DNA of 64,000 nt from Phallusia mammillata. Its lineage: Eukaryota; Chordata; Ascidiacea; Phlebobranchia; Ascidiidae. A model generated the notes under the pieces. It saw only the letters and a program-made list of their open reading frames with translations. It ran no database searches and had not been told where the DNA came from. The position numbers and the translations under genes are program-made. The stretch lies in the NCBI GenBank assembly GCA_003260075.1, contig QLIY01000272.1:62001-126000 (forward strand). Direction: 5' to 3'. Positions 43,001-57,766 of this stretch are shown here, one piece after another. Position 1 is the first letter of the stretch, and every line of letters begins with the position of its first letter.

Positions 43001-45048
43001 AGCAACATGCTTTATTATTTAAACGTTTCGGCAAATGCTCATGACATCATCACTGATATCATGTCGGATTTTACGTCTGTTTGGGCCGTTATTTTCGTCA
43101 TTAAACTTATGAACAGATCCGTGTATAGCAGTGGTTCTCGACTTTATACGAATCGCGTACCACCTGACGATTTTTTCGATCGCTACGTGCCATCAAAGTG
43201 CTGTTTGAATAGGTAGACTAAGAAATGGGCCCGTTTTCTCGACCAGGCTAGCATATCTCTAAAACCAGCAAGGTTGGCAATTTTAAAAGAATGTCAAAAA
43301 CACGAGTTTCGTCGCAAACCAGGGCTGATCAGTTGGAAGTCCACTTTTTGGAAAAGTGAAGGATGTATTGAATATGAAAATTGGAGATTATTGGAAGATG
43401 TTTCAGACTCTATTATCAAACCTGTTTACCTGAAGTACCATGATACCAACCACTTAATCTGTTTTTAAAGGGCAAGACTTTATTACGGAAATTTACACCA
43501 AAAATATTGGGATATCTTTATCCTGTTGTTAAAGCAGAAACCGTTACCCACTTTGATTGTGTACTTCCTGTGTTCATTTCCCCCAAAACATCCCGTAAAG
43601 CAGCCATGAATTTCTGGATAACATTTTGCTTGCGTTTTGTTCCTATTTCTTTTTGTTAATTCTGTGGTTGACATAGCAACGGTAGGGAAGGCTTATACCG
43701 CGCATGACCGCTCAGTCTCCCGAATTCTGAAATTTTTTCGGTCACTTTTTTTTTGGCCTGCATGAGTTTCCCAAAATTTCCCGTTGTTTTTGGAAAAAGA
43801 AAAGTAGATTCATGCGAGTCACAACCGCATTTCGCGCTCCTTGTTTGCTACATGTTGAATTTTCACTGAGTTTTTCATTGCAGTTCTTGCGTTTGTAAAT
43901 GAAAAAGGTGGACGAACTAAAGCCCAACACAGATTTGACAGAACGGGCTAAACATTAATCACGAAATATTTACAGTATAGTATCTCTTGCGCGACGAGAA
44001 GACGATTGGCCACATCACTATTGAAACAGGCCTACTAGAAAAGTTGCCCATTTAGAGGGATTTGAAGTAAGGCAGTGTCAATTTTGACTCTGATTGACCT
44101 AGCGGTTTGTAAACAAACGACTATTCATCCCAAAATAAACGAATAAATGCTGACTTTAGTGACTAATGTATTGCATAGTATTTAAAAACGTTTTTAAACT
44201 GTTAGTTCAATCCACCCCATTTTCATTTTCTGTTGTTCTTTGAATGGCTTAGAAATAAGCTTAGTGTGCTCATCAAAGAGCATGCTACTACAAATACACG
44301 GTTTGTTTTGAAATCTGTCTGTTTGTTGTTGTTGACAATTCAAGGCGTCACCAATCAGCATCCAGTATTTAGGAAACTCGCTTCAAGTGTTTGAGCTTTT
44401 GTTAAAGATACGACCTTTACTTTACCTTGTAACTGCCAAAACTAACGTCAAATCAACGGCATTCATGTTGACATTTATGTTGTTCGTGCGAAATTTTGTC
44501 TAAACATAGTTTGAAACGTGGAGATGTCCCGAATGCTGAATTTGTGTTTTTCTTGTGGTTGGGTAAACTGATTTCCAACCACAAGAAACATCAATTTTGA
44601 GTTGTACTAAATAGGATAATATCGCAGGATGGTACGTGATTGTGGAAGTACCCAGGTAATTAAATTTCCTTTAAAATTACCTGTTTTCTTTGTTCAATGG
44701 CTTGTGTGGTGTTTTAAGGATCTGTTTTGATGTGAATTACGAAAAATTGTCAAGTTCTAAGTGGGATTTGAAGTACATGTAAAGCATGGTCGATGTTAAC
44801 AGTTTAATTTTTGATACGAGTAACGTATGGGCCTGATTAGCCGATATATGCAGCAACATGGAAAGGGTTTTGCATGCTATTGTGGTTCTTTTTTTTCATT
44901 GTCTGTTTTTGAGCTTTGCTTCCGGCCATTCAAACTGCTTTCCTTCCATTTCTTTTTTTGTCGTAACTTAGGGTTTTTACGCCGCCATATATTTTTTTAA
45001 TTCGAAGGACCGAAGTTTTTTCGTGCAACTATTTACATAACCAACAGA

Positions 45049-45294
45049 CAGTGTCGCCAGGTGAAATTTTCAAAATCCGCCACTCTGCTTGTAAAACACT
45101 CCCCAAAACAGCAACTGTTAAGTTAAGTGAAAACAAGCCAAACACGAATCCCAATGCTTCGATCCTTTAAACAAAATGCATGTAAAATAGCAAAAACGTC
45201 GCCTTTTTAACAATCCGCCCATAAAACGCAACCCGCAACTTGATATCGGAAACCAGCCAAATTGGGCGGAAAAACCGCCACCTTGGCAACACTG
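45049..45294. mobile_element. Candidate hAT-like MITE
   Basis: Left CAGTGTCGCCAGGTG and right CACCTTGGCAACACTG form imperfect inverted repeats. The flanking 8-mers match poorly, so the age or identity is unsure. Confidence 0.45.
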
Positions 45295-48200
45295 CTAATA
45301 TAGTAAGTTGCTACATAAAATTGTACCTAATAGCAATGTGTAAACGATTTTGTTCGTCCAGGTGTCTTAAAATATGCTTTTATGTGGTGAAAAATAACCT
45401 GCCAAGAGTGGTAGTTCAGGAAATTGAGTCAATCGAGCGCAAATCTTACTAAACTACTATTTCCCGAACCATTTATTGTGGAATTCTGTATTGCGCCACA
45501 GTTGGCTTAATACGTTGCTGTTGAAATATATTTGATCGTAACTGGCTGTTATAGTTTTATAGTAGGGGTCGTATCAAGTAAAAGAGTAGGGAGAAACTAA
45601 CTTTTTCCCCAAAAAAATCTGTTTGAATTGCGTTGTAAAATTAGAATAAAATATTTTGCATGTGTAGATGCGACTTTCAAGTGCTGTTCATATTATAAGC
45701 TAAAGAATAATACTTTTGTAACTGTTTTTTGCATTAAATGGGTAAATGTAGGCAAAGGTAACTTTAAACCGAATGAAAGGAGTGCTGTTAAAGTTTTCTT
45801 GGTTTAGCATGAAAAAGAAAACTGCAAACAATTTGTTTGAGGGAAATTTACTAACATAACATTGTTTGACGAAATATTAGTACAAGCACCACCTGTTCGT
45901 CTGTTCAAAATGACAAGAAAAAGACTTGGCAGGCTCTTTAATTCTTTCTTTGGCACAAAAAACACTACAAAACGTTTTTTTGTACATTTTAGGCTAGTTT
46001 TGTCACCAACAGCTAAACCAACACGAGGAAGTTTTAATTAATAACAATTTTGCCCATGTAAAACAAATGTCACTTCAATACCCACCAAAGAGGTTACTTT
46101 AGCAACGGCCACTGTATAAAAAGATATCATTCCTTGGTCTTTTAACGTAACCAGGCGCCTTAATTTCCGCCTCACTGCCATTGCGTGCCGCGTTCCTCAG
46201 TCGCCAGGTATCCCGTTATATCACGGACCTTTGACGGTAACTCACCGTAACGCCTTCCCGTTTATGCCTTCCCTTTTTTCGCGTGTGTTTTTCCGATACA
46301 GTAGCTGTAAGGCGTATCGCTGGCCGATTCTTTTGCCCGCACCTGGGAGTTTACTGTACACTGAAGCGGTACTTACACGTAGCTTGGGTCAAGTATTCCA
46401 GCTGCCCCCACGACGGCCTGTTGAAGAGGACACTGTTTGCAGACAGGGCTTGGGTTACATTACATTGCTTGTTACTGAAATTTGTCATATGTGCGGCACC
46501 GGTGATTCTCCGTGTTCTATTTACATCTAACAGCAAAGCAGCAGTATTTCAGCTAATGTAGTGTTAGACGAAAGCGCATGACGTACTTAGCAGCAGTTTT
46601 CAGAGCTCAGTAAGGGATATGTTCATAGACGATACCTTTATGGGGAAAAATGTTTCTCTTTGTCTGTTTTTTTTGTCCAAAATGAACTGAATCAATTTTA
46701 AGCACCTTTCTGGTCATTTTGAACCGACTTTGGCAAGATCTATTTAGAATTGATGTTGATTAGGAAGCTTGAAAAATGTGCCAAACTAGGAAAGTTGAAG
46801 GTTTCCTAGACTTCAAAGCAGTTTAAACTAGATAATGTAACAAATTCAGAATTATTGCAACTGTTTAAGAGGCGAGAAAGCACAACTTACAAAACCTAAT
46901 CAAGAATCAAATTAAAAGAAAAACTCTGCATACTAATTACAAGGTCAAGTTTCCGGTGGAAACGACTTCTTTTCTTGCGTTTACCATCACTTATCAATAA
47001 ATGACGCACAATGGACGCTTAATTGCTAGTTACAGCGCAAAGAAACAGGCGTTTTCTTGTACCTGGCCACATACGATGGCCTCAGGTCCCCTACACTTTT
47101 TGGCCTGGACAAACGCTTATGGGAATTTACTATTTGTCCGTCAACGAGCAATCAAACGCTTTAATTTTATACGAGTAACGCAACGTCTTGCCGAGCCGCC
47201 AATTATAATGAGCGCCATACTTAACATTGCGGAACGCTGTGAGGCGTTCGTCGCTTTGGGCAACAGTTTTCTTTCGGTAGACCTTGTCGCTGTTGCCATA
47301 TACACGTGTTTTGCGAATGTTAACCAAAAAACACTGTGGCAAGTGTAGCGTGGATGTTTGTCACTTTGTGCTGGTTTAAAATGGTCGATTTTGTTTGCTA
47401 TCGTAGTTACTGTTGTTGGTGGTACTTTAGTTGGTTTTGATGCTTGAAACCATTGCGAATTTGTAGTTTAAACTATCAGGTGTATTACAAGTGCTATTGG
47501 CTTCACAAAGCTCGTTGCAAAACCCGCTTTGCAAAAAAGTCCCGAAGCCGTTCGTGTAATTAAGTTCAGATTTAGCTGTATATCTGGCAATTATTCAGTT
47601 GTGGAAATTAAGAGGTATTCAACTTTCAAGAAGCAAGTCGTTAGCGTTCCATGTTCTGGTAAAGGTTATAATTGGAAAATTGATGCTAGCCCTTGAGATT
47701 GTCAGTTGTGTTACCTCAGTAAGCTGTGGTTGTCAGTACATTTGTTGTTTAGCACGTTAAAGACAATGGCATTGTTTTTACCGTTGTTTCGGCAGAATTT
47801 CCTGGTATTGTATGATATACTGTTCAAAAGTGTTTAAGTTTGAACTATATTGTCCTAGTGCAGTTTTATAGACGAACTAACAATTTGTTACTGGATGCCT
47901 GTATAGCAAACTTCCTTACTGGTTTCACATCAAGTTGATTGTTCCCGTTTTTCGGTGCAGTTTGGAGAATGGCGTTTTAAGGGAGGTACTTTCCACACGC
48001 GCCTTTCGAAAGTGTACACATCGAGCGGGAAAAAATACTCTATTGTTAACGTGGTGCAAGCTTAAATCAATCATTTTATCTTGGGGCATGGCCTTTTACA
48101 GCAGTTTTGGGGTTGAAACTTACCATGGTCCAAGGCTGTATGTAAGATAAGACTTGAGTTTCTGATCTTAGGCGTGCAGTTTAGCTTTCCATGTGGAGCA

Positions 48201-49365
48201 GGCTATTGCCAACCCGCTTAGCAACAAGGGTGTCTATTAGCGGATAACCCTTGAGATAACTAGAATCTAATGAAGTTAGACACTTTTCTGTTACAAAGTG
48301 TGTGCTGTGTTTGTGATGTTTGTAAACAAGTGAAAAGAATAGCAAAGACCCAGGGTTTGTGCAAGCGTTGTTGTTATGTGTTATACTTTCGTAAAGTGAC
48401 CGTTAGGTAGGCGTACGTTTTGGCATTTCTTGTGGATGCTTGCTTCGTTCTGTGCATAAATTGTACATAAAAGCCCAATGGCTAGTCTATGTTTTTGTGT
48501 GAAAATTACTGAATGTTTGTAAGAACACGTGAACAAATTTATTTCTCGACGCCAAGAACAGATGCTACACAAAATGAACATAGTTTTTGCTTTGTAGTCA
48601 GCCATGGCATTGCTGGTGTATTTTGCCAGGCAGTATTGCAGCACGTTTTTTCTCAATTCAAACAGGAAATTGCGGTGGTAACCGATACTTGATCGTGTGT
48701 TTGGACCAACGTTGTGAAGTTGAATAGGAAATAAGCCCTACATTGCATTTGCATTATACTTCGTCAAAAGTGTTTAAAGCGAAATTATGCACCTTTCTGT
48801 AGTTACTTTTTATGAATGTGGGAATTAAAAAAAACTTTTAATGGGTGAATTGTGCTACAATACGCTGATATGCCAAAAAGTTACAAAAACACTCAAGAAA
48901 AATGTCAATCAAAAGGGAAACTGTAACAAACAGCGATTTCTATGCCCTGTGGTCATCCTTTAAGATTTTACCATTCCGTTGGTCAGTAGCGACGAAAACC
49001 GACAGATTAGGCAACTGAATCCAACGTCAAGCCCTAAGCTCAGCCAACAAACAGAAGATCCGCTTTCCTGTAATGTTTGCTAAACTGGTTTCAGTATAGG
49101 CGTGGTTCACTCAGGCATTCTGTGTCAATATTTGTGGCAACATCTATCCTTCCCGCCATATGTCAGGCGACCGTAGCTTGGCTCAAAACGACAGAAGACG
49201 TCGTAAAATATGCGACGGAGAATTGTCTCTGTCATTACCTGGAAAATGGTGCTTGTCATTTGTGTTGTAAATTGTCCGTTTATTTGGGGGACTTCCCTTT
49301 TTGTTATGTAATGATTAAATTTTCAAGGTGTTATTTTCCAAAAACTGTGTGCTACGTTGTATTAC

Positions 49366-49560
49366 GGAAACTTATCAGCCCCAATGAACTGACTTAATAA
49401 AAGATATTTTTTCAGGACATTTACCAATTGTTTGATTTTGAAACTATGTGCCACCACCCCCCCCCCCGGAAACTTATCAGCCCCAATGAACTGACTTAAT
49501 AAAAGATATTTTTTTCAGGACATTTACCAATTTTTGGATTTTGAAACTATATGCCACTTT
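49366..49560. repeat. Allelic duplication around 11 C
   Basis: 49366-49456 and 49468-49558 are near-identical; C at 49457-49467. Confidence 0.9.
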
Positions 49561-49573
49561 CAAAACCATACAT

Positions 49574-49813
49574 CAGTGGTTCCCAACCAGGGAGGAATTT
49601 TAAAACTTGTGGGGAGGAATTTACTTTAATTTTGCATGTGGTTTGTATAAATGGACACTTACGCTAATACAACCGGCGAAGTTGATAATCAAGACCCAAT
49701 TGTAAACGATCTTTAAATGGTTTAGCATCTACTATGTAGTATTCTAGGAAGAAATAAATATGTTTTACATATAGTTAAGGGAGGTATTCGTGGAAAAAGG
49801 TTGGGAACCACTG
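49574..49813. mobile_element. Short hAT-like MITE upstream of PTBP
   Basis: Ends CAGTGGTTCCCAACC and GGTTGGGAACCACTG are near-perfect inverted repeats. Flanks CCATACAT and CCCTACAC match at 6 of 8. Confidence 0.7.
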
Positions 49814-50081
49814 CCCTACACAAAATAATTTTATAAAAATAGACACACATTGTAACTGTAACAACCTAAAAACACGAGATTACTGTAAAAATGTAATCAA
49901 TTCCAACTTCCATTGATTGCTGCGGGCAGGTCTATTATATCGATTGGTTTAAGTCGCTTAAAATGCATCTCCTTATTGTCCCCTGGATAGTGATTCGTAT
50001 CAATTAAAAATACTCTACTTGACTTTATCCGTAGATTGTTAAATCAAATTATCGGTCTTTTCCATGTGGTGATTAACACTT

Positions 50082-50087
<6 letters not shown>

Positions 50088-50168
<81 letters not shown>
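50088..50168. other. 81-C run, probable sized gap
   Basis: Eighty-one consecutive C with no matching sequence on the two sides. It differs from the 10-C class and fits a gap of estimated positive size. Confidence 0.7.
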
Positions 50169-50170
<2 letters not shown>

Positions 50171-50206
50171 GAATTCATGCAGTTGTTGACAGAATTAAGG
50201 TCCCCG

Positions 50207-50276
50207 TAAATTTTCTTTGAGAAATTACTCGTCAACTATTATAAATTTTCTTTGAGAAATTACTCGTCAACTATTA
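50207..50276. repeat. 35-bp exact tandem repeat
   Basis: TAAATTTTCTTTGAGAAATT to CTATTA occurs twice head to tail with no C run between. It may be a true tandem duplication or an overlap joined without filler. Confidence 0.75.
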
Positions 50277-50278
50277 TA

Positions 50279-50625
50279 AATGATCTTGGTTACATACCAC
50301 CCTTTAAAAACGGTTACAAATTTCAGCAAAGCGAGCAAAAATGTTCGTAATGTGGCAAGAGTTTTAAATGCACTCTCGACTCTCCTTATCAAGTTTGATG
50401 ATTTTTAATTCAGTTTTTTTCTGTTCCCCAAACAAACAATGCCCCCCCCCCCAATGATCTTGGTTACATACCACCCTTTAAAAACGGTTACAAATTTCAG
50501 TAAAGCGAGCAAAAATGTTCGTAATGTGGCAAGAGTTTTAAATGCACACTCCTTATCAAGTTTGATGATTTTTAATTCCGTTTTTTTTCTATTCCCCAAA
50601 CAAACAATGTCTGTACTTCAAACTT
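50279..50625. repeat. Allelic duplication around 11 C
   Basis: 50279-50441 and 50453-50611 are copies with a small indel near GCACTCTCGACTCTCC versus GCACACTCC; C at 50442-50452. Confidence 0.9.
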
Positions 50626-51969
50626 AAAAAAATGAATCACCTAACTCCTTGCTTGGTGGATGCGAAGTCAATATTAAATACATATTGATAAACTAATGGA
50701 AAACATTGCTTCGAGATCTGATTACCTATGTTAAGGCGAAATATGTATATCTCAAAATTTAATACTGAAATATTCAAGCTTTTTAGCTAAATTTTCAAGC
50801 TTTTCAAAATTACATTTTTCATCTATCTTTATTTTCTAAAACGGGAACAAACGGAATTTTTGTAAACAGAAAGGAATGGCGTTCAAACTATGTCATCACT
50901 ATTTATTTATCTCAATTCTTCGACAGGACGTTGTTTCAATTTTAGCCTGGGATTTTCGATTTTGGTTTTGGATTTTTTTACCCACTTTGGTGTAATGCTA
51001 TGTTAAAAATCCACCAGCCATCTATAACAAGCTAATTAATCGCACAAAGGCACATAAAAAACTTACGCGTGAAAGTAAAAATAACTATCTCGCAGTGTTG
51101 AAAATTACTGCTATTGCTACACCAAGAAAGTTATTTCTCCCAACTTGAATCGAATGCATTGAATTAGGACTTATGCCGCTTGGTAGGGGAACTCCCGAGT
51201 GTCAATTGATTGTACTCTACAGTCTACTCAAACTATATTTAGTTTTCTTAGCCTAAGGTATGTTTTTTTTTTGTCCGTCCCAATTTTGCCGGGTGTGTTT
51301 GACCATTTTATATGGAATTATATATAGTGCATGTATTTTGATCACGGCAAATGGGTAAGGTTACGATTTAAAGCGGTTCGTTTTAGTTATCATGTCAAGA
51401 AAGTGTTGCGTTTTTTCCTGAGTTGTACCCATCGAATCTTGTTTAAAAAGGGATACCTGTTCGTTTTGTCTTCACTTTGTGATGAACGGCGCAAAGATAA
51501 ATCAATATAACTATGTGTAATGCGTTCGTTCGATTGCAAAATTGTGAGATTGTCGCTAATTGAGCCAGTGCTTTAGGTTTTAAATGAAAAAGATTCTTTA
51601 AATCAGCAAGGAATCAGATTTTGGGACTTGGTTTTGGTATTGATATGTTAATGATATTTTTTCTCATAAAATATTTTGTCTGATTTGGCAACTTTGATTG
51701 ATATTAGTTCGAAATCTAGGCAAAATTTTTGCATAAGTCTGGTTGCTGTGTGCATTGCATATCAAATATAGTTCATACAGCATTCATTTGTCAGAATTTT
51801 TTTTTAGACCAAAGCAAAAGAAACCATTTTTAACTATTACAAAACCGAAATTTACAAAAAACTTTTTTTGCAGGTTATAAGGCTGTTTATTATACAACTT
51901 TTTTTTACTGATATGAATATACAGTAATACAAAAATAGCGACGTGTAGAAACTACCAACACAAAACATC

Positions 51970-54900
51970 ATGTCTCTAGTCTTTCTGCCTGTTACTGGTG
52001 GTCCTGCAATGCAACAGATAGCCATGCAGCCTCTACCAGGCCAAGGCACTGTGTGTATTGCAGGGGCACAACCGCCAATGTCCCAACAGTTCGTTTTTAG
52101 TGCCCCGGCCCCAGCTTTTGAGCGGCCTATATTGCATCAAGCGACAAAGGTAATTGAACCTTTCCAGCTAAAGAAGATGTAGCATTCTTTAATTGAAGGT
52201 TTTATTTTTTGGTGGAGACTTCTAAAAAAATATTCTTACTGTTAGGTTTTGTTGTAATTCGTTGCGTCTTTTTTCAGAGAAACAACGAAGATACTTCCCA
52301 TTTGCTTGCAGGATCTGTAGATAACGGTGCAAAGAAAGTAAGTGTTATTTTCTTTTACTTCCTGACTGCACTTATACGACGATGTGCAGTTATGCAGTAA
52401 ACCTCGGTTGATCTGGACCCGTTTGGACCAAAAAATGTCCGGATTAGGCGAAGACCCAAATTAACCGAGGTTTACTGTATTTAGGCAGACTTTTGATTTA
52501 ATAATCTTTTCCATCTCCATACGCACACTGTGTGTGTTATAAAAGCCAAGCATTGTCAATTTCAATATGTGAGCTTGTTATTTTACAATAACTAAGGCAA
52601 ATATGATTTCTAATTAAGTGTTTTCACATAAAAAGGTTGGAAAAAAACTTGCCCCCCCTCTATAATGGCTCAGTAATAGCAGTGAACTAATTTAACCCTT
52701 CTACTATGCACAGATCAAGACAGAACGATTAGACCCAAGCGTAGTGTCCCGTGTAGTTCACCTTCGCAGTCTCCCAAGCGACGTGTCAGAAACCGAAGTC
52801 ATCCAACTTGGAATGTCCTTCGGTCGCGTCACCAACATACTCATGTTAAAGGTGAGCCTCTCTTACGTCACCGCTTCGATGACGTCATGGCCCCACTTGT
52901 ACTTGTGTTGTAGCCCTGATATTACTGTCAATGGGTACAAGGTCCTTAGGGCAGATTGAACAGCAGCTGTTTATGTGTTTACGCTTGTATATACTTAACC
53001 TTTAGCGGTGAAACAATGATACCGGCCCATATGGCTTGTTTGTGTGACATATTTATGGCCCTGATGGCATACTGAGGTCAGCAATAAGATGTAAAGGTTT
53101 GTAAAAAGGGTTTTGCTGTCGTAAGGTCAAAGGTTGAGGTCAAAGGCCGTAACATTAGTATTGCTTTTGGGTTTCCAAAATTTAAGTCACTATTTTAAAA
53201 CAAAAATTGTGTTGAATAACTAAACTGCAATTGTATTTGCAACTATTACACAGTGGTCCCATTGTGAACATAACTATTTATCAAAATCGCGCAAAACAAA
53301 CTAATAACGAATTAAGGCAAACTTTCCAGCTAAACCGAAAAGGTTGCATTTATGTTTTTAACCGCATGTTGACTTGTGGTGGATTACGTATATTTGGTGT
53401 GCCATGCAAAAGGTGTGTTGTGGTTGGTTACCATGGCGATGTTGTTTGTTGTCAGGACTATCGTAGATTTAATGTCGTAGGCTTGTTCCGTTTAAAGGTG
53501 TGGAAAAATTTCCAGCAAAATTACGCAATATTCTATTTAAAAAACGGCACAATTAAAGCGTTTTTAGTGGACTTTGTTTCTTAACCGTGTCATTAATCCA
53601 AATCGAATGCATACGCTTGTTTAATCCTAAATAGAGCTATATTTGTCCTTGTGTAACGGCTTGTCTTTTTTGTGAAAATCAATGTGTCTTTTTGTCTCTA
53701 CTGAAGAGTCTACTTAGAGTTTGTATTTCTCATGACTTTTTGTTTAAAAGATTAAATAAATTTTGCTACTCGATCATCTTTAAATAATAAGGATTTGGTT
53801 TAACAATACCAGTTAAAAATAACTTTTCTCGCGACAACGTTGCACGAAATACCTGCTTCAAAACAACATACCCAACTGCTATATTGCCACAGTAATGTCT
53901 GAGTTTTACCAAGACCAATTTCACTCGCTTTTCCTCTGTAACCCAAAGTGCACAGAAACAAACCGGTCATTAGCGGATGATAATTACCGCTTGTTTCACA
54001 TTTTCGCATGAAATATACCGGATATCGTCTTTGCCGCTCGACAGTGAACGCGTCGGCAGGGCCGGGTTAACAATATAGATTTTATATTTCGGATGGAATT
54101 TTTTGCTTTGGAATTTTTTTGGTGAACGGTGTTGCAATTATTTTAATTAAAACACTTTACATTTCCTTTGACCCAAGAGTTTCACCGCTGTTCTACGAAT
54201 TACAAACCTTAAAAAAAGCCAAAAACCGTAAAAATTACTTTGGTGTGCACATGTGATTATTGCGTTTTGAAAACGTTGACACCCTTTTAACATTCCGGAG
54301 ACCAAAGAAAATTATACTTAAAAGATTCTCATCCTTCTAAATCCTTGACGGATGATAATATTCTGTTCAATGTTACACAAATAAAATAACATATCTTACC
54401 TAACCTTTTTAATTGAGTTTAAATCGCATGTTTTGTCTTTAGTTCTTGTTCAAGCTAATGAAACATACAATAAATAAGCTTTTGCTGCCAGGCATAATGG
54501 ACAAACGAGTATTTCCCTTCCAGCAGTTTCATTGTAAATAACCGTCGTTTCGACGTCCCATACAAGACGCCTTTTTAAGGATAATGGCATATTTTGCAAG
54601 CCAAATTTCTTCTTAAGCGACAAAAGCATCAAAAATCACACAAAAACAAGCTTGTGCGGCTACAAACTGGCACCAACAGAGTGATAAAACATAGTTCAAT
54701 GGTGTAAAGCCGGCGATAATAATTATCGGCATTAGAACTTCTGTTTTAACGTTCATCATACTATAGTGGTTTCACTTTTGCCCTGTGTAACACAAAAATA
54801 ATTTATTTAACCTATTATTCGATAAAAAACACAACATTGGATTCGAATACTTTTAAGTTTACTATCCAAGATTTGAATCACGAATTTGTGCAGCCAATAG

Positions 54901-57720
54901 ATTATAGTAAGCCAAATCCTACATCAAACGTATTTTTTTGTTCCAGGGCAAAAATCAAGCATTTCTGGAAATGGAAGACGAAGAAGCAGCAACAATGATG
55001 GTGACAGGGAGTGAAGTGACTCATCCTAGCATCAGGGATCGTCTCATCTTCGTCCAGTTCTCAAACCACAAGGAACTGAAGACAGACAACTCCCCAAATC
55101 AGCTGGTCAGTACAAAGTCGTGCAATTTTTGTTGTTGATATTTCACAAATGTACGATAGGTGTGCAATAGGCACAATAAGTTTTAAAGGATTGGATTTGT
55201 TCACGTAATTGTTTGCACTTTTACTGGTTTTGCAATGCTTGAACGACACAAGGTAAGCCCTATGTAGGAACAAATCTGCCATTATACTACCAAACCTCAA
55301 ATCTTATGTGATTTATGTTTTATGTTACAATCCTTAAAAAGCATTTTTTTGTTATTTTTTTAGCTATTTTGTCCGTATCTTATGCTCCTAGGGGTAAAGT
55401 TTCCATACAAAACCTCCCTTCGCCTTTTCTTAAATTCTCTAATTTGCTTAGGATGTGGAGATAAACATGATTGTAAGCTTATACAGTACTAAATTAAGTC
55501 TAAGCGTGAACTTAAGGAAATGCCAAATCAGTTATAACCGCGACCATTTTATGAAACGTAACATCGATAAGTTACCGTAACATCTAATAATCTCTCAATT
55601 AAATTATTTAATTTGACCAAGACAGGACGCCTCAGAGATATATTCGAATTATATCACAGTACCTCGATGATAAACGATTTGTAATTATACTGCAAGTGAT
55701 TTAGGCGTGTTTTCAGTTTGACTTGCCAGTTGATCGATAGAGACGACTGTCTTATCTGTGTTGTCTCAGTTACCATCATTATTTGACCCTTTTCTGCACC
55801 TGTGGTTGTCAATTACATCGTGATTGCCCCTGAAACTAGCTTAGTGGATCCCAATTTGTGACAAGACTCAATAAATTAGATTTTTAAATGGTTTTTTCAT
55901 CACCTTCTTGGTCAAAACTAGTTTAATTTTTGGTTTTAATGAAAAGCGTGTTTTTACGCCAAAAACGCATTTGTCATTTGTTACGGAGAAAATAATTTTA
56001 AAAGAAAAAAGTTATACAGTAATACATGCATATTTATGTATATTTTGTTGAATAAATTAGGTGTATATTTCTATATATATTCCTTTGTTATTAGTTATTA
56101 CATTATGTCCATATTCTGAGAAGATTTTAAACCTTTAATTGTGAAATATTTTCTTTATTGCCTTATAGTATATAAGGCTTATACGAACAAAATGCCGGAA
56201 TACGCCAGTATTGTTCCTGAACTTGGGAACCATCTTGCTTTTTAAAAATTGGTGGCAGTATTATCAACAAATGGGTTTCTTACTATTTAAATAGGTTTAA
56301 AATGTTTTCGAAAGCCCCACTTCATCCATGCCTTCCACAATCACAACGTTTCTTCTGTATCAATATTTTCAACAACTCGTTCCATTTTATCTTCCAGAAA
56401 GCACAGGCCGCTTTGCAAGCTATGCAACAAGGAGACGCTGGCGGAGGGCAAAACCATGTACTTCGCATTGTGGTGGAAAACATGCTTTATCCTATTACAA
56501 TTGACATCCTACACACAATCTTCTCCAAATTTGGTGTGGTCCTTAAAATCATCACATTCAATAAAAACAGTGAGTTTTGAAAGAGGCGTGGTGTTTAGGT
56601 TAGTGGTTCAAATCTTAAACAGACTTGAATTTTTTTGTAGATCAATTTCAAGCTTTGCTTCAAATGGGAGACGCAATACAGTCTCAAACAGCTAAACTGG
56701 TAAGTTGAGTAAAGTATTGGCCGTGAGTTTATTATACATTCTTTGTAATAACATAGTCCGGAAAATATCGCATTAAGTATCGAATATCACTAATTAACGT
56801 TTTTGTAATTGTTCAGGTATTTTTTTTAAAAGAGTTGGCGATTTGCAATGTCTCTAATTAAAGTGGTATGCTCGTGTAGGGTAAACATGCCTGTTGGAAG
56901 TAATACTGCTTTCATTAGGGACTGTAATGTTTTAGGCCAATCTTTTACCCTAAAACTGTAACAAAAAGATTCGTCGGTCACCACCTTGTTACACAGGCTG
57001 ATTGCTAGACAAGTTTGGATAAATAGTCAATTATAAATTTGTATACAGCAACATGATTTATATTACACTAAAAACTCCATCTGTACAATTAGTGCTCTAT
57101 TTTGAACTGTTTGTGACGATTTTGCTAAGTTTAGCATGGAATAAACTAACAATTTTCACATTACAGTCGTTGGACGGTCAAAACATATACAACTCCTGCT
57201 GTACACTGAGGATCGAATATAGCAAACTGACGTCACTCAATGTCAAGTATAACAACGACAAAAGTCGTGATTACACAAGGAACGATCTGCCATCTGGCGA
57301 ATCTTCTATTCTTGGACAAAACGCCCTTTCGAACGTGCTCACAGGTAAACAAACGCTGTTAAATTCTTTTTATAGGGTGACCTGCCCAACCTAGGCCATG
57401 TTTTTTTATGTTTTAATGGTTTTCATGAGATGCATTTTGTACCTAGAAAAAACCAGGGTTCTTTACTTTTAAAAATAAACTGTCACGGAGAAAAAATGAT
57501 ACAAAAAATATATTCATAGTTTAATGCTTGCTACAGTGTTCTATGGTGGTAAAAAAACGACACCGTTCAATTTAACGCTCTTTTGTCTAATACGAATAGA
57601 CGAAAAATCGTTTTCTATTGTTTCTTGTTGATTGATTTAGTTTAGTTTCGTTTCTGCCGGATGTTGTTGCTTTATCCCTCTCGGGTTAACGACCTTTATA
57701 CGACGTCTAAGCGCCATTTT

Positions 57721-57766
<46 letters not shown>

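Larger units (their letters stand above)
36506..51969. other. 15.5 kb between PPP2R5 and PTBP, no exon supported
   Basis: PPP2R5 and PTBP point away from each other here. I find no ORF with family resemblance. It contains allelic duplications at 38608, 39868, 49366 and 50279, an 81-base C run, a hAT-like element (49574-49813) and a second candidate (45049-45294). Non-coding 5' exons of PTBP are likely but cannot be placed. Confidence 0.5.

Noticed and set aside
43131..43216. hAT terminus CAGTGGTTCTCGAC
   Set aside because: A plausible left end, but no matching right end or target duplication was found.
50044..50235. ORF with a long glycine run (and a proline-run ORF at 57661-57870)
   Set aside because: The glycine and proline runs are translations of the 81-C and 45-C stretches, which are probably gap filler.
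53231..53584. 117-aa ORF inside a PTBP intron
   Set aside because: Lies between well-defined RRM1 exons in a ~2.1-kb intron, with no splice signals or homology I can recognise.
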